Positions 34,257 to 43,311 of a stretch of DNA of 64,000 bases are shown here, piece after piece. This DNA comes from Bradyrhizobium iriomotense. Its GTDB lineage: Bacteria > Pseudomonadota > Alphaproteobacteria > Rhizobiales > Xanthobacteraceae. The notes beneath the pieces are model-generated. The model was not told the DNA's origin and did no database searches. It was given only the letters and a program-made list of their open reading frames with translations. Location of the stretch: the NCBI RefSeq assembly GCF_030160715.1, contig NZ_BSOW01000001.1, positions 186,001-250,000 of the forward strand. Reading direction: 5' to 3'. The position numbers and the translations under genes are program-made. The stretch's first letter is position 1; every line of letters begins with the position of its first letter.

Positions 34257-34970
34257 TCAGTGTCCGCCGAGATAGGCCGTGATCAGCCTGGGATCGTGGA
34301 TGAGGTCCTTGGCCGGACCGGACTGCACGATCTCGCCGGTTTCGAGCACGTAGCCGTAGTCGGCCGTCTCGAGCGCAGCGCGGGCGTTCTGCTCGACCAG
34401 CAGGATCGACACGCCGAGGTCGCGCAGCGAGGCGATGGTGCGGAAGATTTCGCGCACGATCAGCGGTGCGAGACCAAGGCTGGGCTCGTCCAGCATCAAG
34501 AGTTTTGGCTTGGCCATCAGTGCGCGGCCGAGCGCGAGCATCTGGCGTTCGCCGCCGGAGAGCGTGCCGGCGGCCTGGCGCTGCCGCTCCTTCAGGCGGG
34601 GGAAACGATCATAGACCTCGTCGAGGGTCTTCTGGACACCAGAGCGGTCGCGCAGGCTGTAGGAGCCGAGCAGAAGGTTGTCGGCGACCGACATGTCGGA
34701 GAACAGCTCGCGCTTCTCCGGAACGAGGCAGAGCCTGCGCTCGACGCGATCTTCGACGGACATCCTGCCGATGTCGCTGCCCCCAAATACCATGCGGCCG
34801 CGCGATGCGAGCAGCCCGATGGCGGCCATCAGCAGCGTGGTCTTGCCGGCGCCGTTCGGGCCGATGACGGTGACGATCTGTCCTTCCTCGACCGACAGCG
34901 AGACGTTGCGGACGGCTTCGACGTTGTCGTAGCAGACGGTCACGTCGGTCATGGAAAACATTTCGCTCAC
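34257..34970 (-). CDS. LIV-type ABC transporter ATP-binding protein (LivF-like)
   Basis: Cytosolic ATPase of 237 residues for import across the inner membrane. Walker A is GPNGAGKTT, the signature is LSGGERQM, Walker B reads LLMLDEPSLGL, and the H-loop is in SILLVEQNARA. Size and motifs are those of LivF. It overlaps the LivM-LivG fusion gene by 4 bases and is the last gene of a four-gene operon. Given the surrounding aromatic genes, the solute is more likely an aromatic or heterocyclic acid than leucine, as seen for other LIV-family systems in catabolic loci. Confidence 0.9.
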   Translation of the reverse strand: MSEMFSMTDVTVCYDNVEAVRNVSLSVEEGQIVTVIGPNGAGKTTLLMAAIGLLASRGRMVFGGSDIGRMSVEDRVERRLCLVPEKRELFSDMSVADNLLLGSYSLRDRSGVQKTLDEVYDRFPRLKERQRQAAGTLSGGERQMLALGRALMAKPKLLMLDEPSLGLAPLIVREIFRTIASLRDLGVSILLVEQNARAALETADYGYVLETGEIVQSGPAKDLIHDPRLITAYLGGH

Positions 34971-36736
34971 GCGACGCCTCCGAGATAGGCCTCTTGAACC
35001 CGCTCGTCGTTGCGGATCGCACTCGGTACGCCCTCACAAAGCTTGGAGCCGAAATCGAGCACCACGATGCGGTCGACCAGCGACATCACGAATTCCATGT
35101 CGTGCTCGACGATGAGGATGGTGAGGTGATCCGCCCGCAACGAGCGCAGGAGTTCTGCTAGCCTCAGCTTTTCCTGGCGGCGCAGGCCCGCCGCCGGCTC
35201 GTCCAGCACCAATAGCGCGGGGTCTGCGGCGAGCGCGCGCGCGATCTCCAGGATGCGCTGATTGCCGAGGGGAAGGTTGCCGGCGAGCTCGAACGGCTTG
35301 TCGCCCAGTCCGACACGCTCGAGCTGCATCAGCGCCTCATGCCGGGCGCTGGCTTCCTCACGCAGATTGAGGCGAAAGGCGCCGGCGAACAGACCCGTGC
35401 TGGTGCGGCCGTAGGTGCCGAGCATGACGTTTTCGAGCAGGTTCATGCGCGGCCGCAGCTTCACATGCTGGAAGGTCCTGGCGACGCCGGCCCTCGCGAT
35501 GCGGGATTGCGGATCACGCGTGATGGGGCGTCCCGCAAAGACGATCTCGCCCTTGTTGACCCGGAGCGCGCCGGTCAGGCAGTTGAACATCGTGCTCTTG
35601 CCGGCGCCGTTCGGACCGATGACGGCGAGAATTTCGCCGGATCGAACCTCGAAGCTGACATTGTTGACCGCGACGAGGCCGCCGAACCGGCGCTCGGCGC
35701 CGTCAACCTTCAGAAGAAGCTCGCCCGGCGTCGGCTGGGGACGGCGGGGCAGGGGCGGGGCCGGCTGCGGCCGCTCGCGTTTGGTCTTCGGCAGATAGCG
35801 CGCAACGAAGGGTACGATGCCCTGCCGCGCCCATTGCAGGAACAGGATGAACAGCGCGGAGAAGGCGACGATCTCGAGCTGGCCGGATGCGCCCTTGGCG
35901 ATCAGCGGCAGATAATCCTGCACGCTGTTCTTGAGCAGGGTGACGATGGCGGCGCCGACGACGCCGCCGAGCAGGCTGCCGGCGCCGCCGACCATCGTCA
36001 TCATCAGATATTCGATGCCCATGCCGGCATCGAACGGACCCGGGCTGATGAAGCGGCTCATATGCGCGTAGAGCCATCCGGACAGCGAGGCCAGGAAAGC
36101 CGCGATCACGAAGGTCACGAGCTTGATCTGGAAGGCGTTGATGCCGAGACTCTCGACCAGCGTGTTGCCGCCGCGCAGCGCCCGCATGGCGCGGCCGAGG
36201 CGGGAGTCCAGCAAATTGTAGCCAAGGAAGAGCACCACGGCGACGATGCCCCAGATCAGGAAATAGATCTGTGCGCTGGAGACCAGCGCGAACGAGCCGA
36301 GACTGATCGGCGGGATCGACGAGATGCCGTTGAAGCGGCCGAGTCCTTCGACGTTGCCGAACAGGAAGCCGATCGCGAGGCCCCATGCGACGGTCGAGAG
36401 CGAGAGGAAATGGCCCTGGAGCCGCAAGGTGACGACGCCGAGGACGGCCGCGACGCTGCAGGTCAGCACCACGCCGAGCAGGAGGCCGAGCCAGGGCGAT
36501 TGCCCGTTCAGCGCGGAGACCCAGGCGGTCGCATAGGCCGCGATGCCGACGAAGGCCGCCTGTCCGAACGACACGATGCCGCCAACGCCGGTCAGGAGCG
36601 CAAGGCCAATGGCGACCAGCGAATAGATGCCGATATAGTTCATCAGCGTGATGCTGAACGGGCTGAGGACGAAGGGCGCGAGCGCAAGGCACACCACCAC
36701 GGCCACTGCTGCGAGCTGAACATGAAAGCGCGTCAT
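34967..36736 (-). CDS. LIV-type ABC transporter, fused LivM permease and LivG ATPase
   Basis: One polypeptide of 589 residues. Residues 1 to about 315 form a LivM-type permease with many membrane helices (GVGGIVSFGQAAFVGIAAYA is the typical motif), and from about residue 340 a LivG-type ATPase follows. Walker A is GPNGAGKST and Walker B LLVLDEPAAGL. The usual signature LSGGQ is replaced by LPLGNQR, a change seen in LivG relatives. The permease and ATPase fusion fixes their ratio. It overlaps its neighbours on both sides by 4 bases, confirming one operon with the LivH and LivF genes. Confidence 0.9.
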   Translation of the reverse strand: MTRFHVQLAAVAVVVCLALAPFVLSPFSITLMNYIGIYSLVAIGLALLTGVGGIVSFGQAAFVGIAAYATAWVSALNGQSPWLGLLLGVVLTCSVAAVLGVVTLRLQGHFLSLSTVAWGLAIGFLFGNVEGLGRFNGISSIPPISLGSFALVSSAQIYFLIWGIVAVVLFLGYNLLDSRLGRAMRALRGGNTLVESLGINAFQIKLVTFVIAAFLASLSGWLYAHMSRFISPGPFDAGMGIEYLMMTMVGGAGSLLGGVVGAAIVTLLKNSVQDYLPLIAKGASGQLEIVAFSALFILFLQWARQGIVPFVARYLPKTKRERPQPAPPLPRRPQPTPGELLLKVDGAERRFGGLVAVNNVSFEVRSGEILAVIGPNGAGKSTMFNCLTGALRVNKGEIVFAGRPITRDPQSRIARAGVARTFQHVKLRPRMNLLENVMLGTYGRTSTGLFAGAFRLNLREEASARHEALMQLERVGLGDKPFELAGNLPLGNQRILEIARALAADPALLVLDEPAAGLRRQEKLRLAELLRSLRADHLTILIVEHDMEFVMSLVDRIVVLDFGSKLCEGVPSAIRNDERVQEAYLGGVA

Positions 36737-37776
36737 TCCTCGATCTCCTCCTCGGAATGCAGCGAGGCGAGGGATCGCCAGATCAGGATCGGGATCAGCA
36801 GCGAGAACACGATGACGTCCTTCAGCGCGCTGCTCTCGAAGGATGCGAAGCTTTCGAGGATGCCGACCCCCACGGCGCCGATCGCGGCACCGGGATAGCT
36901 GGTCATGCCGCCGACGATGGCGCCGACGAACGCCTTGAGGCCGATCAGGAAGCCGGAATCGTAGAACACGGTATTCACCGGCGCGATCAGGATGCCCGAT
37001 ACGCCGGCCATCAGCGAGCCCAGGAGATAGGCGATGGTGCCGGCCCGTGCCGGGCGTATTCCCATCAGCCGGGAGCCGGTGCGGTTCACGGCCGTGGCGC
37101 GCAGGGATTTGCCGACCAGGCTGAAGTCGAAGAAGAGATAGAGCAGGCCGCTGAAGACGAGCGCGGCGATCACGATCAGCATGGTCTGGCCCGAAATCAG
37201 GACGCCGGCGAACTCCGTCGAGAACGACGTCAGCGGTTCGGTCCGGACCCCTTCGGGGCCGAAGAACAAGAGGCCAAGGCCCACCAGCGCAAAGTGCAGC
37301 GCCACGGAGACCGTCAGCAGCAGAAGCACCGTGCCGTCGGCGATCGGGCGGAAGACGATCCGGTCAAGGAGAGGGGAGATCGGCGTGATCAGCATCAGCG
37401 CGAGCACGAGCCGGACCGCCAGCGGCGGGTCCATGCGCATGACGAGCCAGGCGGCGCCGACCACCGCCAAGGGCAGGACGAGGTAGAAGAGAAGCGCGCG
37501 CGGCAGCAGGCGAGGCTCACCGGCGCGCAGGAGCGAAATGATCTCGATCAGGCTCGCAAGGCAGGCCAGCACCACGACCAGCGCGCCGGTTCCCGGAAAG
37601 CGCTTGGCATCGAGGGCGGCAAGCGTCAGCGCGGTGAACGCGGCAATGTCGCCAAAGGGAATGAAGATGACCCGCGTCACCGTGAAGATGAGGACGGTTC
37701 CGATTGCCACCAGCGCGTAGACTGCGCCGGTGGCGATCCCGTCGATCGCAAGAATGGCTGCGATGTCGCTCGTCAT
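36733..37776 (-). CDS. LIV-type ABC transporter permease (LivH-like)
   Basis: Inner-membrane permease of 347 residues, longer than common LivH (about 300) because of an insertion around residues 60-130. The N-terminal DGIATGAVYALVAIGTVLIF and the C-terminal GAIVGGMTSYPGAAIGAVGVG are the typical LivH regions. It pairs with the LivM part of the neighbouring fusion and is preceded by the binding-protein gene 43 bases upstream. Confidence 0.9.
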   Translation of the reverse strand: MTSDIAAILAIDGIATGAVYALVAIGTVLIFTVTRVIFIPFGDIAAFTALTLAALDAKRFPGTGALVVVLACLASLIEIISLLRAGEPRLLPRALLFYLVLPLAVVGAAWLVMRMDPPLAVRLVLALMLITPISPLLDRIVFRPIADGTVLLLLTVSVALHFALVGLGLLFFGPEGVRTEPLTSFSTEFAGVLISGQTMLIVIAALVFSGLLYLFFDFSLVGKSLRATAVNRTGSRLMGIRPARAGTIAYLLGSLMAGVSGILIAPVNTVFYDSGFLIGLKAFVGAIVGGMTSYPGAAIGAVGVGILESFASFESSALKDVIVFSLLIPILIWRSLASLHSEEEIEE

Positions 37777-37819
37777 TGAGACGCCGTTCCCCCGTTTCTC
37801 ACCGCCTGCCGTCTTCCGT

Positions 37820-38971
37820 TTATGGCGCGTACTTCCAGGCGCCGCCGGTCAGGCGGACTACGACCAGCGCGCGCTCGTCGACGCCGGTCACCGCACCGGG
37901 CTTGAAGTTGTAGACGGCATGCACGCCTGGCAGCTCCTTGGTGCTGAGGATGGCATCCCGGAGCGCGGTCCGGAATTCTACCGTGCCGGGCTTCGCGGTC
38001 TTCAGCGCCCGCTCGGCGGCGTTGGCAAAGATCAGCCAGGCGTCGAAGGAGTAGGCGGAGAACCCGTCGGTGGTCGGAATGTTGTGGGTCTTCTGGTAGA
38101 CCGCTCGGAAATCGAGCGCGATTTTCTTGGCAAAGTGCTCGTCCGGAAGCTGCTCGGCCACGATCACGGGGCCGGCGGAGACCTGAATGCCCTCGGCGGC
38201 CTTGCCGCCCACATTGACGAAGTCCGGATTGACCAGCGCCACCGTGCCGTAGGTGTTCCCCTTGAAGCCGCGCTCGGAGAGGGTGAGGAGGGGCAGCGCG
38301 CCTTGCGTGCCGGAGCCGCCGATCAGCACCGCGTCGGGACGCGCAGCCATGACTTTGAGGATCTGCGCGGTCACCGAGGTATCGGTGCGGGCATAGCGCT
38401 CGTTGGTCTGGACCTTGATGTCGTCGAGGGGCTCGGCGGCCTTGGCCCCGTTATAGACGAGGTCGCCCCACGCATCGGAGAAGCCGATATAGCCGATGTT
38501 CTTCATCCCATCGCGCTTCATGCGATCGGCGACGATCTTGACGAGCAGCGAAGCCGGCTGCGGCACCGAGACCACCCATTGCTCCGGCGATTCCGGAAGC
38601 TTGCCGATCGGCGAGACCGCAATCATCGGCACCTTCAATTCGCTGGCAACAGCCGCCATGGCGATGGTCGAGGGCGCCGTCGCAGTGCCGATCAGGAGGT
38701 CGACCTTCTCTTCCTCGACGAGCTTGCGCGCGTTGCGCGTCGCGGCCGAGGGATCGGATCCGTCGTCGAGCTGGATCAGGCGGATGGTCTCGCCGTTGAT
38801 CGTCTTCTTGTATTCATAGGCGGCATTGATGCCGCGCCCGTAGGGGATGCCGATCGACGAGCCGTTGCCGCTCAGCGAGGTGACAAAGCCGATGGTGATG
38901 TCGGCCTGCGCAGCCGGTGCCGCGAAGACGCCGGCGACAAGTGCGAGTAGGCTCAGAGTCGTCTGCCGCAT
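37820..38971 (-). CDS. LIV-type periplasmic substrate-binding protein (copy 1)
   Basis: Receptor protein of 383 residues. ATG 38971 starts a signal peptide (MRQTTLSLLALVAGVFAAPAAQA); the frame extends upstream but without leader character. The mature part begins DITIGFVTSLSGNGSSIG, then RLIQLDDGSDP and RNARKLVEEEKVDLLIG, the Peripla_BP_6 fold. It is the first gene of the importer operon. A close relative with the same landmarks is encoded on the other side at 44152-45309, so one transporter may be served by two receptors with different ligands. Confidence 0.9.
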   Translation of the reverse strand: MRQTTLSLLALVAGVFAAPAAQADITIGFVTSLSGNGSSIGIPYGRGINAAYEYKKTINGETIRLIQLDDGSDPSAATRNARKLVEEEKVDLLIGTATAPSTIAMAAVASELKVPMIAVSPIGKLPESPEQWVVSVPQPASLLVKIVADRMKRDGMKNIGYIGFSDAWGDLVYNGAKAAEPLDDIKVQTNERYARTDTSVTAQILKVMAARPDAVLIGGSGTQGALPLLTLSERGFKGNTYGTVALVNPDFVNVGGKAAEGIQVSAGPVIVAEQLPDEHFAKKIALDFRAVYQKTHNIPTTDGFSAYSFDAWLIFANAAERALKTAKPGTVEFRTALRDAILSTKELPGVHAVYNFKPGAVTGVDERALVVVRLTGGAWKYAP

Positions 38972-39594
38972 TTGCGTTGTCCTCCATTGATGCTGGATAC
39001 GAATGTCTGGAAGCCGGGCAGGGAGCCCGAGCCGCGAACGAACCGATTGAAGGCATTGCTGCAGCGCCAAACGCCGGGCGCGGCGAGAAGAAAGTTCGCT
39101 CGGCCGGGCGTCAGCGGCCATGGCGAGGCGTCCCGCTCAAGTCGCGGGCGGGCCGGCGGAATCCGGCGGGCATCTGTCGAAGCAAGAGAAAGCGATTGCC
39201 GCAGCCGCGTTGCGCGACCGGCGATGCTGCTGTCGGCCATTCAGGCCCGACGATAGTCCACGCGATTGAGTCTCTCAAAATCGGTGCCCTGCAACATCAT
39301 TGTCGTGGCCACCAGCCAGCTGCCGGCGGATTACTTAAAGCCTAAAGTATTCTCCGGGGCGCCGTCAACACGTGTCATGGGGCTGTCAGAAAAAAATGTT
39401 GTTGCATACAATTCCGCCAGAGTGCGCCATTTCCTTCCCCTCTTTACCCCACGAAACCGGGCCCTCGTCGCGATAAAGGGTCCCCCTTGGCCGGCTTCGC
39501 CGTGCGCATTTGACGCGCCAATTAGTTTATGGTTGAAATATCTCCGTCGGCAGCCGGCGGCCGATGCTCCCGTCACCGTTCGAGGACAAGGGCG
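38972..39594. promoter_or_regulatory. Divergent control region with an 18-bp palindrome
   Basis: The 620-base gap between two divergent catabolic operons contains TACTTAAAGCCTAAAGTA at 39332-39349, a near-palindrome with five-base outer arms. A second AT-rich patch with TTGTTGCATACAA follows near 39400. The third MarR gene has GCCAAAAGTA about 45 bases upstream of its start, which resembles one half of the palindrome. Regulation by a MarR protein is possible. No gene is evident in this gap. Confidence 0.4.
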
Positions 39595-40377
39595 ATGCGC
39601 ATCTTCTGGCAGAGTTTCGTCGATGCGAGCGTGAACGCGCCTTACATGGCGCTGCTGTCGGAGTACCTCAACAACATCGCCGCACCCGGCACGACGGTTC
39701 ATGTCGAGGGCATTTCGCCGCCGGATCGGGAGTTCGGCCGGCTCGCCGAATTGCGCTGCGCCGTTCAGGCGATCGACTACGGCATTGCGGCCGAGGAGGG
39801 CGGGTTCGACGCCTTCGTGATGGGCCACTTCCAGGATCCCGGCCTTTATGAACTCCGCTCGGCGCTCGACATTCCCGTGATCGGAACCGGCGAGGCGACG
39901 CTGCTTGCCGCCTCGCAACTCGGTCGGCGCCTCGGCCTCGTGACGCTCGATCCCGTCTTCGAGGTCTGGCACTACGAGCAGGCCGAACGTTACGGCCTCG
40001 GTGATCGCGTCGTCCATGTGACCGGCCTCGGCTGCAAGCCCGAGGATTTCGCAAGTGCGTTCGCAGGCGATCCGGCGGCCCATGCCCGGATGATCGAGGA
40101 TTTTATCGCCTGCGCCCTTCCACTGGTGGAGCGCGGCGCCGATGTGGTGATCCCCGCCGGTGTGCTGCCGGGCCTGCTGATTGGGCGCGAGCACGGCCTG
40201 AAGGTCGGGAACGCGCCCGTGGTGAACTGCGCCGCGGTGGCGTTGAAGAGCGCTGAGATGTGGGTGCAGCTCAGGCGGCTCAATGGCACCGAGCCGAGCC
40301 GCGGGCCGAGCTTCAAACGTGCCAGCGCACTTGCCCGGGACGATTTCCGTGCGCTGCTCGCGCGCCACAAGCGTTAG
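39595..40377 (+). CDS. Asp/Glu/hydantoin racemase-family protein
   Basis: Cytosolic enzyme of 260 residues. ATG 39595 begins MRIFWQSFVDAS. The racemase-fold landmarks are FVMGHFQDPGLYELRSALDIPVIGTGEATLLAA and VIPAGVLPGLL, shortened here as GHFQDPGLYELR and IPVIGTGEA. In this superfamily two cysteines usually act; a clear Cys is present late (VVNCAAVAL), but the first expected position reads GHFQDPG without Cys, so the chemistry may be atypical. Members include hydantoin racemase, maleate isomerase and arylmalonate decarboxylase. As the first gene of the operon with the thiolase-like protein, a cis-trans isomerase or decarboxylase role is possible. Confidence 0.75.
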   Translation: MRIFWQSFVDASVNAPYMALLSEYLNNIAAPGTTVHVEGISPPDREFGRLAELRCAVQAIDYGIAAEEGGFDAFVMGHFQDPGLYELRSALDIPVIGTGEATLLAASQLGRRLGLVTLDPVFEVWHYEQAERYGLGDRVVHVTGLGCKPEDFASAFAGDPAAHARMIEDFIACALPLVERGADVVIPAGVLPGLLIGREHGLKVGNAPVVNCAAVALKSAEMWVQLRRLNGTEPSRGPSFKRASALARDDFRALLARHKR

Positions 40378-40414
40378 TGCCGGAAGAGAACCAACCAGCT
40401 CTGGAGAGCAAGAC

Positions 40415-40843
40415 ATGATGAGACCCGAGAAGATCCTTTATGAGACCGAGGTGACGGCAACGGGAGGCCGCGACGGCAAGGCCGCGAGCACCGATGGTCT
40501 GCTATCGGTGTCCCTCGTGTTGCCGAAGTCGCTGGGCGGGCCGGGCGTGGGCGGAACCAATCCGGAGCAGCTCTTTGCCGCCGGCTATGCGGCGTGCTTC
40601 CTTGGCGCGGTCAAGCTTGTGGCCCGGACGAGGAAGATCGTGCCAAGCGCGGAGCCGACCGTCACCGCGAAAGTCGCCATGGGGCCGGTGCCCGTCGGAT
40701 ACGCACTCGCTGTCGAGCTGATGGTCACTCTTCCGGGTCTGGAGCGAGCCGTGGCGGAGGAGGTCGTTGCCGGTGCGCATGAGCGTTGTCCCTATTCGAA
40801 CGCGACGCGCGGCAACATCGAGGTGAAGCTGACGGTGGTCTGA
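40415..40843 (+). CDS. ohr: Organic hydroperoxide resistance protein, Ohr/OsmC family
   Basis: Thiol peroxidase of 142 residues that reduces organic hydroperoxides, probably with lipoyl donors. The two reactive cysteines are in FAAGYAACFLGA and HERCPYSNATRG, and the N-terminal segment YETEVTATGGRDGKAAS is typical of Ohr. Two ATGs, at 40415 and 40418, are possible. It lies inside a catabolic operon between the racemase-family and thiolase-like genes, perhaps for protection from peroxides formed by oxygenases. No OhrR is adjacent, though the MarR genes are of the same superfamily. Confidence 0.9.
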   Translation: MMRPEKILYETEVTATGGRDGKAASTDGLLSVSLVLPKSLGGPGVGGTNPEQLFAAGYAACFLGAVKLVARTRKIVPSAEPTVTAKVAMGPVPVGYALAVELMVTLPGLERAVAEEVVAGAHERCPYSNATRGNIEVKLTVV

Positions 40844-40860
40844 CCGAAGGTAGGCGAGCG

Positions 40861-42039
40861 GTGACGAATTCAAAGCGCACACCCTATGACGGCGTCGTGA
40901 TCGCGGCCCCCGTCACGATCCCCTATGTGCGCTATTCCATCGAGAGCGCGCAGTGGTGGATCGGCCGCGCGCTGAGCGCGCTTGTCGCGCAGGCCGGCAT
41001 CAAGGCCTCTGACATCGACGGTCTATGCGTCTCCAGCTTCACCATGGGGACTGACAGCGGGATCGGGCTGACGCAGCATTTCGGGCTCTGCGTGAGGTGG
41101 CTGGACACGATTCCGCTCGGCGGCGCCAGCGCCATCGCGGCGTTGAGGAAGGCTGCGCGCGCGGTGCAGGCGCACGATGCCGACATCGTGGCCTGCGTGG
41201 CCGGCGACACCAATCACGTCGATTCCTTCCGACTGACGCTCGAGAATTTCTCGCGCTTCAACCAGGATGCGGTTTATCCCTACGGCGCGGGCGGCGCCAA
41301 TGCCAGCTTCGCGCTGATTGCGCGCAACTATATGCGGACGTTCGGCGTCACGCGCGAGGATGTCGGCAGGATCGCGGTCGCCCAGCGCGCCAATGCGCTA
41401 CGCAACCCGCACGCGCTGATGAAGACGCCGCTGACGATCGAGCAATACCTGGCGGCCCGTCCCATTTCTGATCCCATTCATCTCTTCGATTGCGTCATGC
41501 CCTGCGCCGGCGCCGAGGCGTTTCTCGTGATGCGGGATGAGACCGCGGCATCGCTCGGTTTGCGAGCGGCAAGATTGCTGTCCACGATCGAGCGGCACAA
41601 CGCCTTCGCCGACGACCCGATGCAGGTGCGGGGCGGCTGGGCGATGGACGTCGGTGAGCTCTACGCGATGGCCGGCGTGAAGCCTGACGATCTCGATATC
41701 GTGCAAACCTATGACGACTATCCGGTCATCACGATGATGCAGTTCGAGGACCTCGGCTTCTGCAACAAGGGCGAGGGCGCAGAATTCGTGCGCCAGCATG
41801 ATCTTACGATTGACGGCGACTTCCCGCACAATACCTCGGGCGGACAACTCTCGGTCGGGCAGGCCGGCGCCGCCGGCGCCTATCTCGGTCTCGTCGAAGG
41901 ACTGCGGCAGGTCCTGGGAACCGCAGGTCCCACGCAGGTGAAAAACGCAAAGCTCGGTTTGGCCTCGGGCTTCGGTATGATCAATTATGATCGCGGCCTG
42001 GCCTCCGGTGCCGCGATCTTTGCAGGGCCTTCGCGATGA
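40861..42039 (+). CDS. Thiolase-fold protein without the catalytic cysteine (Ltp2/SCP2-like, probable aldolase)
   Basis: Thiolase superfamily member of 392 residues, GTG start at 40861. At the position where thiolases have the nucleophilic cysteine the sequence reads IPLGGASAIAALRKA (about residues 84-98), so ordinary thiolysis is unlikely. The C-terminal HNTSGGQLSVGQAGAAGA keeps the other active-site loop. Thiolase-fold proteins that lack this cysteine and partner with DUF35 proteins include Ltp2, a retro-aldolase that removes propionyl-CoA from a tertiary hydroxyacyl-CoA. The next gene, overlapping by ATGA, encodes a DUF35 domain, so the same kind of complex is likely. A dioxindole-3-acetyl-CoA substrate is inferred. 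Confidence 0.85.
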   Translation: MTNSKRTPYDGVVIAAPVTIPYVRYSIESAQWWIGRALSALVAQAGIKASDIDGLCVSSFTMGTDSGIGLTQHFGLCVRWLDTIPLGGASAIAALRKAARAVQAHDADIVACVAGDTNHVDSFRLTLENFSRFNQDAVYPYGAGGANASFALIARNYMRTFGVTREDVGRIAVAQRANALRNPHALMKTPLTIEQYLAARPISDPIHLFDCVMPCAGAEAFLVMRDETAASLGLRAARLLSTIERHNAFADDPMQVRGGWAMDVGELYAMAGVKPDDLDIVQTYDDYPVITMMQFEDLGFCNKGEGAEFVRQHDLTIDGDFPHNTSGGQLSVGQAGAAGAYLGLVEGLRQVLGTAGPTQVKNAKLGLASGFGMINYDRGLASGAAIFAGPSR

Positions 42040-43277
42040 TCGATCCGATTGAGCCGCCCCGGCGCAAGAATCCGCTGCTGCGGACGCGGCTTCCCACCTC
42101 GCCGCCGCGGCCGCGCAGCAGGACATCGCACGGCTTCACGCGCGCCGCCGCCGAAGGACGCTTCATGCTCCAGCGCTGCGAGGCCTGCGGCGCGTTCGCC
42201 TATCCGGCACGTGAGGCGTGCCCCGCATGCCTGTCGGCTGGTCTTGCGTTCGTCGATGCACCGCGCCGCGGTACGCTGCTGGCCGAAACGACGGCGCGCG
42301 TGCCGAGCGACGTCTATTTCCGCGAGCGGGCGCCCTGGCGCATCGGCCTCGTCAGGATGGACTGCGGTCCGACGATGGTGGCGCATTTGCATGCCGACTG
42401 TGCCGAGGGCGCGCCCGTCCTCATGTCGTTTCAGCTCGACAAGAGCGGTCAGGCGGTGGCCTTTGCCCGACCCGAGGGGGAGACTCCCAACATGGCAGAC
42501 GACAGGCAGTGGCGGGAAATGACGGCCGATCCGAAATTCCGGCGGGTGCTGGTGACCAACGGCCGCAGCGTGATCGGCCAGGAGGCGGCCGCCGCGCTGA
42601 AAGCTGCAGGTGCGAAGACGGTGTTCGTCGGCGTTGCCGAGCCGTGGCGGCCGTTTGCCGGCGAGAAGCTGTTGCGCGGGCAAGAGGGGATTGAAGTCGT
42701 TACGCTCGACGCGGCCGATGAAAAATCTGCGGCTGACCTCGCAGCCGATATCGGTGGCAAGGTCGATATCCTCGTCAACACGACGGAACATGTGCGGCCC
42801 GGCGGCCTCCTTGACCGCAGGGGCACGAGCATCGCTCGGGACGAGATCGACCAGGCCTATCTCGGCTTCATCAATCTGGCGCAGGCCTTCGGGCCCGCGA
42901 TGCGGATGCGGGGCGCGGATGGCATCAACAACAGCGTTGCCTGGATCAACATCCTGTCGGTCTATGCGCTGGCGAACTGGCCCGCCTTCGGAGCCTACTC
43001 GGCGTCGCAAGCGGCCTGCCTGTCGCTGTCGCAGTGCCTTCGCGCGGAGCTGCGGCCCGGCGGCGTCAAGGTGATGAACCTGTTCACGGGGCCCGTCGAC
43101 ACCGAGTGGTTCCAGACCGTGCCGCCGCCCAAGGTCGCGCCGCGCGCCGTCGCGCAGGCGATCGTGTCCGGTCTCAGAGGCGGACTCGAAGAGATGTATG
43201 TCGGAGACGTCGCCGAGGAAATCAGGCAGCGTCTCGCCGCCAATCCGAAAGCGCTCGAGCGTGAGCTCGACAGGTGA
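42036..43277 (+). CDS. Fusion of DUF35 (zinc ribbon + OB-fold) with a degenerate SDR domain
   Basis: Two-domain protein of 413 residues. Residues 35-147 are a DUF35 acyl-CoA-associated domain: Cys48, Cys51, Cys62 and Cys65 form the zinc ribbon (CEACGAF and CPAC) before the OB-fold. Residues 168-413 are a short-chain-dehydrogenase fold. There the glycine motif reads VTNGRSVIG, the Ser308 and Tyr321 positions are kept, but the YxxxK lysine is Gln325 (YSASQ). Cofactor binding and catalysis are therefore doubtful. The DUF35 part should bind the preceding thiolase-like protein. The SDR part may be structural or may bind the released ketone. Joining these two domains is unusual. Confidence 0.85.
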   Translation: MIDPIEPPRRKNPLLRTRLPTSPPRPRSRTSHGFTRAAAEGRFMLQRCEACGAFAYPAREACPACLSAGLAFVDAPRRGTLLAETTARVPSDVYFRERAPWRIGLVRMDCGPTMVAHLHADCAEGAPVLMSFQLDKSGQAVAFARPEGETPNMADDRQWREMTADPKFRRVLVTNGRSVIGQEAAAALKAAGAKTVFVGVAEPWRPFAGEKLLRGQEGIEVVTLDAADEKSAADLAADIGGKVDILVNTTEHVRPGGLLDRRGTSIARDEIDQAYLGFINLAQAFGPAMRMRGADGINNSVAWINILSVYALANWPAFGAYSASQAACLSLSQCLRAELRPGGVKVMNLFTGPVDTEWFQTVPPPKVAPRAVAQAIVSGLRGGLEEMYVGDVAEEIRQRLAANPKALERELDR

Positions 43278-43311
43278 AGTCAGGATTTCAACCAAGCCGG
43301 AGGACGTGACA

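Noticed and set aside
34119..36898. Long plus-strand frames over the LIV genes
   Set aside because: Antisense shadows; ABC motifs on the minus strand are unambiguous.
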